A stretch of 64,000 bases of DNA, from the NCBI RefSeq assembly GCF_000311985.1, contig NZ_HE978585.1, positions 1,391,950 to 1,455,949 of the forward strand, read 5' to 3'. Positions 20,034 through 28,858 of the stretch are shown piece after piece. Positions within the stretch are counted from its first letter, which is position 1, and each line of letters starts with the position of its first letter. The notes beneath the pieces are model-generated. The model saw nothing but the letters and a program-made list of their open reading frames with translations. It had not been told where the DNA came from and did not search any database. The DNA is from Kallipyga massiliensis ph2. Lineage in GTDB: Bacteria > Bacillota > Clostridia > Tissierellales > Peptoniphilaceae. Made by a program: the position numbers and the translations under genes.

Positions 20034-20477
20034 TTACCGGTGGGTCCGCTGGTACTCTTGAAACTGCTTGGACAGGAGGAGGATCTTGTCCTCGGATGCC
20101 TTGAGATTTTCCCGGAGAGCCTTGAGGTCTTCCTCCCGGTCGATGGAGGCTTCCTCTTGGCGGTGGATCCGGTCCTTAAGCTCCTTATTTTCCGCCTGGA
20201 GGGCCCGGACCTCTTCCTCAAGACCCGCTTTCTCCTCCTCCACTTCCCTTAATTCATCCTGGGCCAGGAAGAGGTCATCGGTCATGTTCATCATGGCCAG
20301 GGTGGTCTGCATGGTCTTGTTAAAGCGGAGGTCGGACCGGTTAATTTCTCCGATTTTCCAGTTGACATAGTCCGTCACCCGCTCCATTTCTTCCTTATTT
20401 TTCCGGCTCTTTAAGACATATCGGTCCCCATTGATGGTGACCTGCATCCGGTTGACTTCCCGATCTTGGCCTGACAT
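20034..20477 (-). CDS. zapA: cell division protein ZapA
   Basis: ZapA cross-links FtsZ filaments at the division ring. The 147-residue protein has the ZapA N-terminus (VTINGDRYVLKS, then a helix with VTDYVNWKI), the TTLAMMNMTDDLF helix, and a long Glu/Lys coiled coil from residue 75 onward. It is longer than the usual 90-110 residues because the coiled coil is extended. The ATG has GAGGAGG upstream. It lies 35 bases after pheT, a placement seen in many Firmicutes. Confidence 0.88.
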   Translation of the reverse strand: MSGQDREVNRMQVTINGDRYVLKSRKNKEEMERVTDYVNWKIGEINRSDLRFNKTMQTTLAMMNMTDDLFLAQDELREVEEEKAGLEEEVRALQAENKELKDRIHRQEEASIDREEDLKALRENLKASEDKILLLSKQFQEYQRTHR

Positions 20478-20512
20478 GGCTTCCTCCTCTCCGCACTGAA
20501 AAAAATTGGCTC

Positions 20513-22951
20513 TTAGAATCGGTTGGACCCGCCCACTTCTTCCAGGCTCTCCCGAATTTCCTTCATCTTTTCATTGATCTGGGCATTGGTCAAGGTACCC
20601 TCATCCGAAGCCAGCTCCACCCGGAGTGTGATGGACTTCTTTCCTTGGGGGATCTGGTCTCCCCGGTATTCATCCACGAAAGAGACCGACTCGACCTTTC
20701 CGACGATGGGTTTAATAATAGCGGACCAAGCCATACCCTCATCAAAGACCAGGGAAATATCCTGGAAAACATGGGGATAAAGGGGAAGGCTTTGGTAGCG
20801 GTTGCTTCGGGAATCAAAGGGGGTCAGGACCTCCACATTCAAGCAAACCAGGCAGGCATCATGGTATTTCAGATCCATATCCCGCTTGACCATGTTGGAC
20901 ACCAGGCCCATGGACCCGATGGACTTGCCCCGGTAGAAAATGTTGACCCAGGCGTTATTGTCCGCCCATGATGGTTTGGTCTCCTGGCGGAAGATCAAGG
21001 GATCGATTTGGACGGCCCGGGGCATGGCTTCCAGGATCCCCTTGCCTTCATAGAAAAGGTCCTTGGCATCCTGACCGACCAGGGCCAGGCAGAGTTCCCG
21101 GTGCATGAGGGGAAGGGTCTCCGCCTCCTCCGAGGGATGGCTCTCCCCCGGCTCATAGACCTGGGCCAACTCAAAGATCTTGAATCGGTCATAAAAACGG
21201 ACATTGGATACAACGGCATCCATGAGGTTGGCGGCCAGGCTCCGGCGGAGCTTGGCCTGGTTGGGGGCCGGAGGCTGGGCCAGGGTCAGGCACTTTTCCT
21301 CAGCCATCCCCATGGCAGAAAGGCTCTCCTCCCGAGACCAGGGATAGGTCATGATCTCATAGGCTCCGGCCTGGAAGGCCAGGAATTCACGGATAGCCCG
21401 GTCCAAATCCTCTTTTCTTTGGTTGACAGCCTTGGTCAGGGCAATCCGGGGGGCTTTCAGGTCAAAGTTCTCATAGCCAATCATCCGGGCCACTTCTTCC
21501 AGGATATCGTCAGGGAGGGAAACATCCCCTGTGGACCGCCAGCTGGGGACCAAAACCCGGTAATGGTCGTCCTCCTCTTTCTCCAGGGAGAAGCCCAGAG
21601 GTTGGAGAAGAGCCTCAACCTCTTCCCCATCCACTTCACGTCCCAGGCGGTCGGAGAGCCAGGTCATGGAAATCTTCACTTCCTCCTGGCGAGTCTCCTC
21701 CAGGGTCAGGTCGGAATAGGCCAAGGCCTTGGCTTCCGGGAAAAGCTCACGGAAAAGGGCCATGGCCACTCCCAGGGTCTGGTCCATCCGCTGGGTGTCC
21801 AGGCCTTTTTCATGGCGCTGGGAGGCTTCCGTCCGGATTCCATAGCGCTGGGCGGTCTTCCGGATCATCTGGGGCTTGAAGTTGGCGATCTCCAGGACGG
21901 TTTCCTTGGTGGAAGCCTGGATGGAATCATGGGCCCCACCCATACAGCCGGCCAGGCCCAGGGCCTTATCCTCATCGGCGATGACAATATCCTTATCGGT
22001 CAGGTGGAGTTCTTTTCCATCCAAAAGGGTCAGGTCCTCCCCTTCCTCGGCCCGACGGACCTTTAGACCTCCGACAATGTGGTCCTCATCGTAGGCGTGG
22101 GTGGGCACTCCCGTCACCATCATCATGTAGTTGGTCCAGTCGACCAGGGCATTGATGGGACGGATGCCCACCTTCATCAGAGAAGTTTGGAGCCAGAGGG
22201 GGGACTTCCGGTCGTCCACCCCACTCAGGTGGAGGGCCAGGAAGCGATGGCAAATTTCCGGATCTTCAATGGAAAGGGGAAAATCCTCCAGCTCATCTTT
22301 GTCAAAGAAGTCCCCGGCATCCGGGAGGGCTTTCAATGGACGGTGGTAGATGGCGGCCAGCTCCCGGGCAATCCCGTAGTGACCCCAGAGGTCGGGCCGG
22401 TTGGTCAGGGACTTATTTTCAATTTCGATGATGAAGTCATCCAGGCCGAGAAGGTCAGCAATATTGTCCCCGGCCCGGAAAGTCATCTGGGGCAGGGATT
22501 CGGTGAGGTCGACGATGTGGTGATCTTCCGGGGCAGGGAAAAGGTCGGACAAGCCCACTTCACTGGCTCCGCAGATCATCCCGTAGGAGTCGACTCCACG
22601 GAGCTTGCTTTCGCTGATCTTGACGGGCTCCCCCTCCCCATGCCAGACAACCCGGGCTCCGGGCAGGGAGCAGATGACCGCATGCCCTTCGATTAAGTTG
22701 CTGCCTCCGCAGACGATTTGGACATCCTCTCCCCTGCCGATGTCCACCAGGCAGACCCGGAGACGGTCAGCGTCCGGGTGGGGGCTGACCTTCCGGATGA
22801 TCCCAACCACAATATTTTGGTATTTTTCACGGAGGTCCGTGGTGGATTCCACCTCCACCGTCCGCATGGTCAGGTCATAGGCCAGGTCTTCCATGGTCAG
22901 GTCTTGGGGCAGGTCAACATAAGTATTCAACCATTTGTAGGATATGAGCAT
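20513..22951 (-). CDS. pheT: phenylalanine-tRNA ligase beta subunit
   Basis: With PheS forms the heterotetramer that charges tRNA-Phe. The 812-residue subunit begins MLISYKWLNTYVDLP and has the OB-fold tRNA-binding domain (about 40-150), the B3/B4 editing domain with LTNRPDLWGHYGIARE, the B5 domain, a catalytic-like core, and a C-terminal anticodon-binding FDX-ACB domain (PLYPHVFQDISLVFDE). GGAGG stands upstream of the ATG and the gap to pheS is 8 bases. Length and domain order are normal. Confidence 0.97.
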   Translation of the reverse strand: MLISYKWLNTYVDLPQDLTMEDLAYDLTMRTVEVESTTDLREKYQNIVVGIIRKVSPHPDADRLRVCLVDIGRGEDVQIVCGGSNLIEGHAVICSLPGARVVWHGEGEPVKISESKLRGVDSYGMICGASEVGLSDLFPAPEDHHIVDLTESLPQMTFRAGDNIADLLGLDDFIIEIENKSLTNRPDLWGHYGIARELAAIYHRPLKALPDAGDFFDKDELEDFPLSIEDPEICHRFLALHLSGVDDRKSPLWLQTSLMKVGIRPINALVDWTNYMMMVTGVPTHAYDEDHIVGGLKVRRAEEGEDLTLLDGKELHLTDKDIVIADEDKALGLAGCMGGAHDSIQASTKETVLEIANFKPQMIRKTAQRYGIRTEASQRHEKGLDTQRMDQTLGVAMALFRELFPEAKALAYSDLTLEETRQEEVKISMTWLSDRLGREVDGEEVEALLQPLGFSLEKEEDDHYRVLVPSWRSTGDVSLPDDILEEVARMIGYENFDLKAPRIALTKAVNQRKEDLDRAIREFLAFQAGAYEIMTYPWSREESLSAMGMAEEKCLTLAQPPAPNQAKLRRSLAANLMDAVVSNVRFYDRFKIFELAQVYEPGESHPSEEAETLPLMHRELCLALVGQDAKDLFYEGKGILEAMPRAVQIDPLIFRQETKPSWADNNAWVNIFYRGKSIGSMGLVSNMVKRDMDLKYHDACLVCLNVEVLTPFDSRSNRYQSLPLYPHVFQDISLVFDEGMAWSAIIKPIVGKVESVSFVDEYRGDQIPQGKKSITLRVELASDEGTLTNAQINEKMKEIRESLEEVGGSNRF

Positions 22952-22959
22952 ACTTCCTC

Positions 22960-23997
22960 CTAACGGAACTGTTTCAGGAAACGCAGGTCCCCTGAGTGGA
23001 AGAGACGGACATCATCCACCCCATAGCGCATCATGACCAGGCGGTCCAGGCCGATGTTGATATAGAAGCCGGACCAGACCTCAGGATCCAGGCCCGCCGC
23101 CTTCAAGACATTGGGATGGGGGGACCCGCCCGGCATGACTTCCAGCCAACCGCTGTGGTGGCAGGTCCGGCAGCCCTTACCCATGCAGACCTGGCATTCC
23201 ATGTCGATTTCAAAGCCCGGCTCCACAAAGGGGAAGAAGCCGGCCCTCATCCTTGTTTTGACCGGGTGGCCGAAGACTTTTTCCAAAATCGTGTCAATAA
23301 GGAGCTGACCTGAAGCAAAGGAGAAGTTCTTGTCGACAATAAGGGCTTCATATTGGGAGAAGGCCCGTTCATGGTTAGCGTCGGTCGTCTCGTTCCGGAA
23401 AACCTGGCCGGGGTAGACGAAACGAGCCGGCGCCCCGTGCTTCTTGAGATAACGGACGGACGCCCCGGTCAAATGGGGGCGGAGGGCCAAGCGTTCGTAG
23501 CCCTGCTTGTCTTCTGTCCCCTCCAGCCAATAGGTATCCATGGTCTCACGGGCAGGATGGTTGGGAGGAAAATTCAAATTGTCGAAGGCATACTTTTCCG
23601 AAGAGATATCATCCTCGGAGAAAATTTCGAAACCCAAAGAAAGGAAGGCGTCGTTGAGGTCGTACATCATCTGGGTGATCGGATGGAGGGCGCCGGTCTC
23701 CAGGGCCTTGCCCGGACGGGAAAGGTCCAAGGCCCCATCCACGACGGATGAGTTGGCTATAATTTCCGTTTTCCGGTCTTCAATCGCCCGGTAAAGGGCC
23801 TGCTTGGACAAGTTGGCTTCCTTCCCCAGGGCCTTCTTTTCCTCCCCCTTGAGGTCTTTAATCCCTTTTAAGACCTCGGTCAGGCTTCCTTTTTTCCCCA
23901 GAACCTTGACCCGGAGGTCTTCCAGGTCCTCCAAACGGTCGGCCGATTGGATGGCTTCCTGGGCCTCCTCCACTAATGCTCTGACTTCTTCGATCAT
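22960..23997 (-). CDS. pheS: phenylalanine-tRNA ligase alpha subunit
   Basis: Catalytic subunit of Phe-tRNA ligase. The 345-residue protein has the N-terminal coiled coil, then class II motifs: HPARETMDTYWLEG, LRPHLTGASVRYLK, PGQVFRNETTDANHE and a C-terminal GLDRLVMMRYGVDD. GAGGAGG precedes the ATG. It is the first gene of the seven-gene operon running to 13.35 kb. I found no T-box motif in its 133-base leader, unlike thrS in this window. Confidence 0.97.
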   Translation of the reverse strand: MIEEVRALVEEAQEAIQSADRLEDLEDLRVKVLGKKGSLTEVLKGIKDLKGEEKKALGKEANLSKQALYRAIEDRKTEIIANSSVVDGALDLSRPGKALETGALHPITQMMYDLNDAFLSLGFEIFSEDDISSEKYAFDNLNFPPNHPARETMDTYWLEGTEDKQGYERLALRPHLTGASVRYLKKHGAPARFVYPGQVFRNETTDANHERAFSQYEALIVDKNFSFASGQLLIDTILEKVFGHPVKTRMRAGFFPFVEPGFEIDMECQVCMGKGCRTCHHSGWLEVMPGGSPHPNVLKAAGLDPEVWSGFYINIGLDRLVMMRYGVDDVRLFHSGDLRFLKQFR

Positions 23998-24080
23998 ATT
24001 TCCTCCTCATCGGTAAAGCGAAGGCAGGGCCCGGACTCGGACGCCGACCATCGACAATGATGCTTGGTAACTAACAAATT

Positions 24081-24086
24081 ATTATA
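24081..24086 (-). promoter_or_regulatory. -10 element of the probable pheS promoter
   Basis: TATAAT on the minus strand, 83 bases before the pheS ATG, in the gap after the SpoU methyltransferase gene. No clear -35 is seen. A GC-rich leader segment follows. Confidence 0.45.
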
Positions 24087-24130
24087 TCGTAAAAGAGGGA
24101 ATCCTTCACCCTTCCCATTCCCCAGCCCCA

Positions 24131-25030
24131 TCAGATGGTTGAAAAGTAGGCCATGAGGATGGCTCCCGAAACAGCCGCATTTAGGGATTCCACCTGGGGG
24201 GCCATAGGGATGGAGACCTTCCCATCCAAGGCCGCCATAAAACCCGGTCGGATGCCCTGACCTTCCGACCCTACCACCAGGGCCAGAGGGGGATCCTTTT
24301 TGGGGAAAAGTCGGTAGTCCTCCCCCTCCATATCCGCTCCCAGCCAGGGAATGCCGCTTTCTTCCTTCCATACCAGGGCATCTTTTTCACTGGACCGGCA
24401 AATTTCCAGGCGGAAGGAGGCCCCCATGGAGGCCCGAAGGACCTTTTCATTGGAGGGGTCACAGGAATCCACCAACAAGACCCGGTGAAAGCCCAAGGCT
24501 TCTCCTGTCCGAAGGAGGGTGCCCAGATTACCCGGATCCTGAATGCCGTCAAGGACCAGGTAAAGGCCCGGTTGACGGAAACCGGAAAAGCCCGAGCCGG
24601 ATCCCGGTTCTCGGATGACCGCTAAAATCCCATCCGAGTTTTCCATGGAGGAGAGGTCTTCAAAGAGGGCATGAGGCAGGAGGACGGCCCGGTCCTTCAC
24701 CCAACCGGCGATTTCCTGGCTGATGTAGTCTCCTCCCCCGGAACCCAGGATCGCTTTTAACTCATTTTCCACCTTTATGGAAATATCTTCTTCAAACTCC
24801 GCTTTTTCCCGGTGGCGTTCCTTGAGATTGGCAATAAAAAGCGGCAGGGTCCGGTCCATCTTGTCCCGGTCAATGACCAAGGCTTCCATATCCATGCCCG
24901 AAAGAAGGGCCTCCACCACCAATTTATGGCTCTCCACCAGGAAAGCTTCCTGCTTCTTCCGGCCATGGACCGTTTTCAATTTTTTCCAGGCCTTGTAGCG
25001 GCCATTACCGGCTGAATCGATCCGGTCCAT
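24131..25030 (-). CDS. SpoU/TrmH family RNA 2'-O-methyltransferase
   Basis: S-adenosylmethionine-dependent 2'-O-ribose methyltransferase of the SPOUT fold, acting on rRNA or tRNA; the exact target is not visible. The 299-residue protein has an N-terminal substrate-binding domain (KKQEAFLVESHKLVVEAL) and the three SpoU motifs: LDGIQDPGNLGTLLRT, LALVVGSEGQGI and IPMAPQVESLNAAVSGAIL. The ATG has GGAGG upstream. It starts 9 bases after ktrA ends and closes that operon. It resembles the RlmB/YsgA group located next to pheS in many Firmicutes. Confidence 0.9.
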   Translation of the reverse strand: MDRIDSAGNGRYKAWKKLKTVHGRKKQEAFLVESHKLVVEALLSGMDMEALVIDRDKMDRTLPLFIANLKERHREKAEFEEDISIKVENELKAILGSGGGDYISQEIAGWVKDRAVLLPHALFEDLSSMENSDGILAVIREPGSGSGFSGFRQPGLYLVLDGIQDPGNLGTLLRTGEALGFHRVLLVDSCDPSNEKVLRASMGASFRLEICRSSEKDALVWKEESGIPWLGADMEGEDYRLFPKKDPPLALVVGSEGQGIRPGFMAALDGKVSIPMAPQVESLNAAVSGAILMAYFSTI

Positions 25031-25039
25031 CCCTTCCTC

Positions 25040-25717
25040 CTATTCCTCTTCTTCCTTGGCACGGTGGTCCAAGTTAAGGATGTCTTCCTGCTTGCCCAGG
25101 ACATAGACCCGGTCCCCCACTTCAAAAGTCAAATCTGTGGCGGGGTTGAGCATGAGGTCTTCTTCCCTCTGGACAGCAATGATGGTCACGTTGTAAACCA
25201 TCCGGACGCCGATATCACCCAAGGTCTTTCCGATCCAGCTGTCAGGAACGGGGAGGTTGGAGACCGAATAGTCGGAGGATTCACCGAGGGCATCAAAGAG
25301 GGATCCGCCGGCCAGCTTGTGGGCCAGGCGGGACCCCATTTCCTTTTCCGGGAGGATGACCTTATTGGCCCCTACTCGTAGAAGAATCCGGGCATGGCGC
25401 TCGGACATGGCCTTGGCAATGATGTAGGGGACTTCCTTCTCCTTGCAGATGGTGACCGCCATAAGTGCGGCCTCGAAGTCTTCGGTCAGGGAGATGATGG
25501 CGCAGTCGACATTGGATATCCCAATGCCGTCCAGGGTCCCTTCCTGGCCCACATCCGCTGTCACTCCATAGGTGACAAATTCGGCCATCTCATTGACCTT
25601 GTCCTCATCATAGTCCACCACGAGGACTTCCTTCCCCAGGGAGGCCAGTTCCTTAGCGACATTACTCCCGAACCGTCCCAATCCTAAAACCGCAAAGCTA
25701 TCAAAATTTTTCATCAT
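25040..25717 (-). CDS. ktrA: KtrA/TrkA-type potassium channel regulator
   Basis: Cytoplasmic RCK gating ring subunit for the KtrB potassium transporter next to it. The 225-residue protein has an N-terminal Rossmann RCK_N domain with VLGLGRFGSNVA and the acidic strand end VVDYDED, then an RCK_C domain from about residue 135 to 215. Two consecutive ATGs start the gene; the second has better spacing (6 bases) to AGGAG, so the true protein may be one residue shorter. The gap to ktrB is 7 bases. Such rings bind ATP/ADP and often c-di-AMP; that is family knowledge. Confidence 0.93.
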   Translation of the reverse strand: MMKNFDSFAVLGLGRFGSNVAKELASLGKEVLVVDYDEDKVNEMAEFVTYGVTADVGQEGTLDGIGISNVDCAIISLTEDFEAALMAVTICKEKEVPYIIAKAMSERHARILLRVGANKVILPEKEMGSRLAHKLAGGSLFDALGESSDYSVSNLPVPDSWIGKTLGDIGVRMVYNVTIIAVQREEDLMLNPATDLTFEVGDRVYVLGKQEDILNLDHRAKEEEE

Positions 25718-25724
25718 ACTCTCC

Positions 25725-27071
25725 TTATCCGATCATAACGGACTCTTCCGCCACCCGGTGTCCCCGATACTTGGCCGGCCGCAGGAGGGCACCCAACATG
25801 GTTACCGGTCCGATCTTCCCAAAGACCATGGTAATGGCCACTAAGATTTTGGACAGGGCATGGAGGTTTCCGGTAATCCCCCGACTCAAGCCCACTGTCC
25901 CATAGGCCGAAATCACTTCAAAAAAGAGGTCCAAAAATTCTTTGTCGGCTTCCACCAGCTGGATAAGAAAACCGACGATGGTAATCCAAAAGATAGAAGC
26001 GGTAAAAAGGATCAGGGCCTGTTGGAAGTTTTCCCGGGTGCAGTTCCGGTGAAAAACAGGGAGGTCCCGGGTATGGCGAACGCGGGCAATCAGGCCAAGG
26101 ACCAGGACCGCCATAGTTGTCGTCTTAAGACCGCCGGCGGTTCCTCCGGGTGAACCTCCGATAAACATGAGGAAGCAGGAAAAGAGGGAGGAAGGCCGGG
26201 TCATGGCCGCCTGGTCGAAGGAAAAGAATCCGGCAGTCCGGAGGCTGGCCGACTGGAAAAAGGCATTCAGGGTCTTCTCCCCCAAACCCATTCCACCGAT
26301 GGTGGAAGGATTCCCATATTCCATGAGGAAGATGCCCAGGGTGCCCAGGGTCAAGAGGAGAAGGGTCATAGCGGTGACCATTTTCGTTTGGAGACGGATC
26401 CTCTTGGTCTTCCGGAAGAAAAAATCGATGTAGACGACATAGCCCAGACCGGCAACGATAATGAGGGCAGCTATGGTCAAGAGGACCACGGGGTTGGAGG
26501 AATAGTCCGATAGGGATACCGGCCCCAGGGGGTCAAATCCGGCGTTACAAAAGGCGGATATGGACAAGAAGATGGCGTAAATAAGGCCTTTGACCAGGCC
26601 AAATTGAGGGACCATCTGGCTAGCCAGGATAAGGGCCCCTAACCCCTCGATCAGGAAGGTGGCTTTGAGGATAAATTTCAAAAAACGAACCAGACCCGTT
26701 AGCTCATCCTCATTTTTTTCCTCCATGAAAATGACCCGCTGGCTCATCCCCAACTTCCTCCCCGTCAAAAGGGCCAGGGCGCCGACCGCCGTCATGACCC
26801 CCAGCCCTCCAAGTTGGATTAAGAGGAGGATGATGGCTTGGCCCAAGGGGGACCAGAAAGAGGCCGTGGTAACCGGAGTCAGGCCGGTGACACAAACGGC
26901 GGAAGTCGAAACAAAAAAGGCATCAACGGGTGAAGTGAAGTTCCCCTCTGCTGATGAAAAGGGCAAGCAGAGAAGGAGAGTCCCGATCAGGATGACGGTC
27001 AGGTAGGCGAGGAGGAAGAAAAGCGGAGGGGACTTTTGAATTCTCTTGAACAAGCGTTTTTGAAAGTTCAC
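25725..27071 (-). CDS. ktrB: KtrB/TrkH-type potassium transporter
   Basis: Integral membrane potassium uptake subunit. The 448-residue protein has four membrane-pore-membrane units, with pore loops around CVTGLTPVTT, SAFCNAGFDPLG, SLRTAGFFSFD and SAYGTVGLSRG; the filter glycine is present in each. A GTG start at 27071 shares GTGA with the upstream amidotransferase stop and has AGAGG 8 bases away. An in-frame start at 27107 would add 12 residues and overlap the previous gene by 40 bases, so it was not used. Together with ktrA it forms a complete Ktr system. Confidence 0.93.
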   Translation of the reverse strand: MNFQKRLFKRIQKSPPLFFLLAYLTVILIGTLLLCLPFSSAEGNFTSPVDAFFVSTSAVCVTGLTPVTTASFWSPLGQAIILLLIQLGGLGVMTAVGALALLTGRKLGMSQRVIFMEEKNEDELTGLVRFLKFILKATFLIEGLGALILASQMVPQFGLVKGLIYAIFLSISAFCNAGFDPLGPVSLSDYSSNPVVLLTIAALIIVAGLGYVVYIDFFFRKTKRIRLQTKMVTAMTLLLLTLGTLGIFLMEYGNPSTIGGMGLGEKTLNAFFQSASLRTAGFFSFDQAAMTRPSSLFSCFLMFIGGSPGGTAGGLKTTTMAVLVLGLIARVRHTRDLPVFHRNCTRENFQQALILFTASIFWITIVGFLIQLVEADKEFLDLFFEVISAYGTVGLSRGITGNLHALSKILVAITMVFGKIGPVTMLGALLRPAKYRGHRVAEESVMIG

Positions 27072-27835
27072 TTTTTCTTCCTCTCTCCGGCACGAGTCAC
27101 CAACCAATTCAGGATGGCCTGCTGGGCCTCATCTTTTTCGGCCATCATCTCCGGATGCCACTGGACGAAAAGGAGATCCTGACGCTCCTCGCCTTCCAGG
27201 GCTTCCACCAAGCCGTCCCGGCTTTTGGCGACCACCTTCAGGCCCTCTCCCACCTTCTTTACCGCCTGGTGGTGGAAGGAATTGACCCAAAGCTCCCCGC
27301 TTCCCACAATCCCTTCAAGGATGGAGCCTTCTTCCACACGAACCTGGTGGCTCCCATAAAATTTTGGGATGGACTCATTGCTATGGACAATTTGACTCTC
27401 ATACTGGCTGGGAATATCCTGGAAAAGGGATCCTCCCCGGGAGATATTGAAAACCTGGATCCCCCGGCAGATACCTAAAATCGGGAGTCCTTCCTGGACA
27501 TAAGCCATGCGGGCCAGGTCCAATTCCTGGATGTCCCTCTCGGGAACGGTGGAACCCAGCTCTTTTCGGCTGTCCTCACCATAGAGAGAGGGCATGGGGT
27601 CCGTCCCTCCTGTGAAGATGAGGCCGTCCACCAGGCCAAGATAGGTCTTTCTTAACTCAGAATCGCCGGTATAAGGAATAATAAAGGGTATTCCTCCTGC
27701 TCTTTCAACGGAAGAGATGAAATCATGGTTTATCACATCATAGGATTGTCCGGACACTCCAATATGAAGCATAGGGCCCAACCGGTCATCAGGCGTGTAA
27801 TGACCGGTTATCCCAATAAGTGGTCTTTTTTGCAT
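27068..27835 (-). CDS. class I glutamine amidotransferase-like hydrolase (peptidase C26)
   Basis: Resembles gamma-glutamyl-GABA hydrolase PuuD and relatives, which cleave gamma-glutamyl bonds. The 255-residue protein begins RPLIGITGHYT, has FTGGTDPMPSLYGE, the nucleophile cysteine in GICRGIQVFN, the NSFHHQAVK segment typical of this subfamily, and the catalytic His/Glu in VQWHPEMM. The substrate is unknown. It is translationally coupled to ktrB, which is not a pairing I recognise. The ATG lies after AAGGAAGG at a rather long distance. Confidence 0.88.
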   Translation of the reverse strand: MQKRPLIGITGHYTPDDRLGPMLHIGVSGQSYDVINHDFISSVERAGGIPFIIPYTGDSELRKTYLGLVDGLIFTGGTDPMPSLYGEDSRKELGSTVPERDIQELDLARMAYVQEGLPILGICRGIQVFNISRGGSLFQDIPSQYESQIVHSNESIPKFYGSHQVRVEEGSILEGIVGSGELWVNSFHHQAVKKVGEGLKVVAKSRDGLVEALEGEERQDLLFVQWHPEMMAEKDEAQQAILNWLVTRAGERKKK

Positions 27836-27923
27836 GAATAGGGGCCTTCCTTTCTATAACCGCTAAGCATGTCTATTTTAATAGATAGTCGCCTTCATGA
27901 CAATGAAATTGGAGGGGAAGCTC

Positions 27924-27952
27924 TTGACAGATGGCCGAGAGGCCTTTACAAT
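27924..27952 (+). promoter_or_regulatory. infC-rpmI-rplT promoter
   Basis: TTGACA at 27924-27929, a 17-base spacer and TACAAT at 27947-27952. This is a near-consensus vegetative promoter. Transcription should begin near 27959, giving a leader of about 150 nt before infC. Confidence 0.88.
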
Positions 27953-27958
27953 AAGAGC

Positions 27959-28108
27959 GTTGAAGCAGGGTTCCCACTCTCACCGACAGCCAGGGCTCGT
28001 TCGGTTACTCGTGAAAACTTCCACCTTGACCTATTCAAGGTCTTTTCCAGTGGTAATGAGTATAGTGGGCACTTTGTCCGCTATTTTTTTATTTTTAGGA
28101 GGTGCACC
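27959..28108 (+). promoter_or_regulatory. infC leader, L20-type transcription attenuator
   Basis: A 150-nt leader precedes infC-rpmI-rplT. In Bacillus this operon is controlled by L20 binding its leader and promoting termination. Here a 7-bp stem ACCTTGA/TCAAGGT forms at 28023-28041, and a terminator hairpin stands at 28063-28083. CCCACT at 27973-27978 is complementary to AGTGGG at 28064-28069, the 5' arm of that terminator, so an antiterminator pairing is possible. Assignment to the L20 leader family is by position and architecture, not by alignment. Confidence 0.7.
28063..28090 (+). terminator. attenuator terminator before infC
   Basis: Stem TAGTGGGCA / TGTCCGCTA (9 pairs, two of them G-U) with a 3-base loop, followed directly by seven T. 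It lies 18 bases before the infC start codon and inside its own transcript, so it must be a conditional terminator. Confidence 0.8.
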
Positions 28109-28624
28109 ATTAAGGAATTAATCATCAATGAGCAGATTCGCGCCCAGGAAGTCCGCTTGATCGGTGATGACGGCGAGCAGATCGGCATCATCCCCATTGA
28201 AGAGGCCCAACAGAGGGCGGAAGAGGCACATTTGGACCTGGTCCTCATGTCCCCCCAAGCCAAACCTCCGGTGGCCAAGCTCATGGATTACGGCAAGTTC
28301 CGTTACGACTCGATTAAGAAGCTCAAGGAACAGAAGAAAAACCAAAAGACCAAGGAAACCAAGGAAATGCGCCTCTCCCCACGGATCGAGCAGCATGACC
28401 TGGAAACCAAGGCCGCTAAGGTCAAGGGCTTCCTGGAGGGTGGAGACGCCTGCAAGATCTCCGTCCGCTTCCGGGGACGTGAGCTGGGTCATAAGGACTT
28501 AGGTCGTGAGGTCCTGGACCAGTTTGTCGACTTGGTTGGTGATAGCGGGGTTATTGACAAGAAGCCGACCATGGAAGGTCGCAATATGGTGATGTTCCTC
28601 GAACCCAACCCTGATAAAGAGTAG
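28109..28624 (+). CDS. infC: translation initiation factor IF-3 (AUU start)
   Basis: IF-3 binds the 30S subunit and checks start codon and initiator tRNA. The 171-residue protein reads from KELIINEQIRA through VLMSPQAKPPVAKLMDYGKF and KEMRLSPRIEQHD to GRNMVMFLEPN, a full two-domain IF-3. The start is an ATT at 28109, with AGGAGG 6 bases upstream; no ATG or GTG is available near it. Rare AUU starts on infC are established in E. coli and allow IF-3 to repress its own translation. The frame is open upstream to 27869, but that part is the untranslated leader. It heads infC-rpmI-rplT. Confidence 0.95.
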   Translation: MKELIINEQIRAQEVRLIGDDGEQIGIIPIEEAQQRAEEAHLDLVLMSPQAKPPVAKLMDYGKFRYDSIKKLKEQKKNQKTKETKEMRLSPRIEQHDLETKAAKVKGFLEGGDACKISVRFRGRELGHKDLGREVLDQFVDLVGDSGVIDKKPTMEGRNMVMFLEPNPDKE

Positions 28625-28637
28625 ATAGGAGAAAACA

Positions 28638-28844
28638 ATGGCAGCCAAGAAAATTAAAAGAAAAACCCATAGAGCCTCCGCTAAGCGTTTCAAGAGAACC
28701 GGTTCCGGCAAGCTCAAGCGCTGGTCCTCAGGCATGAACCATATTACTGGCCATTACCCCCAGAAGACGGTTCGCAAGCTTCGTCATTCCAAGATGGTCC
28801 ATAAGTCGGATATGAAGCGCATCGATGATATGTTGCCCCGTTAG
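28638..28844 (+). CDS. rpmI: 50S ribosomal protein L35
   Basis: A small basic protein of the large ribosomal subunit. The 68-residue product matches family length, with MAAKKIKRKTHRASAKRFK at the N-terminus and NHITGHYPQKTVRKLR in the middle. It has an AGGAG site and lies 13 bases after infC, in the usual infC-rpmI-rplT order. Confidence 0.97.
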   Translation: MAAKKIKRKTHRASAKRFKRTGSGKLKRWSSGMNHITGHYPQKTVRKLRHSKMVHKSDMKRIDDMLPR

Positions 28845-28858
28845 GATGGAGGTAGGAA

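Noticed and set aside
21008-22066. 352-codon plus-strand ORF antisense to pheT
   Set aside because: It mirrors a perfectly conserved pheT frame, has no ribosome-binding site, and its Gly/Gln/Val/His-rich composition is typical of a GC-skew shadow frame. The same applies to long antisense frames at 6239-7147, 10807-11574, 16628-17431, 31501-32388 and 55460-56446.
23998-24130. T-box or other riboswitch before pheS
   Set aside because: No AGGGTGG-type sequence and no terminator with a U-run are present in the leader.
27869-28108. N-terminal extension of infC from an upstream ATG
   Set aside because: The extension has no IF-3 homology and spans the promoter and attenuator; AUU at 28109 with AGGAGG explains the start.
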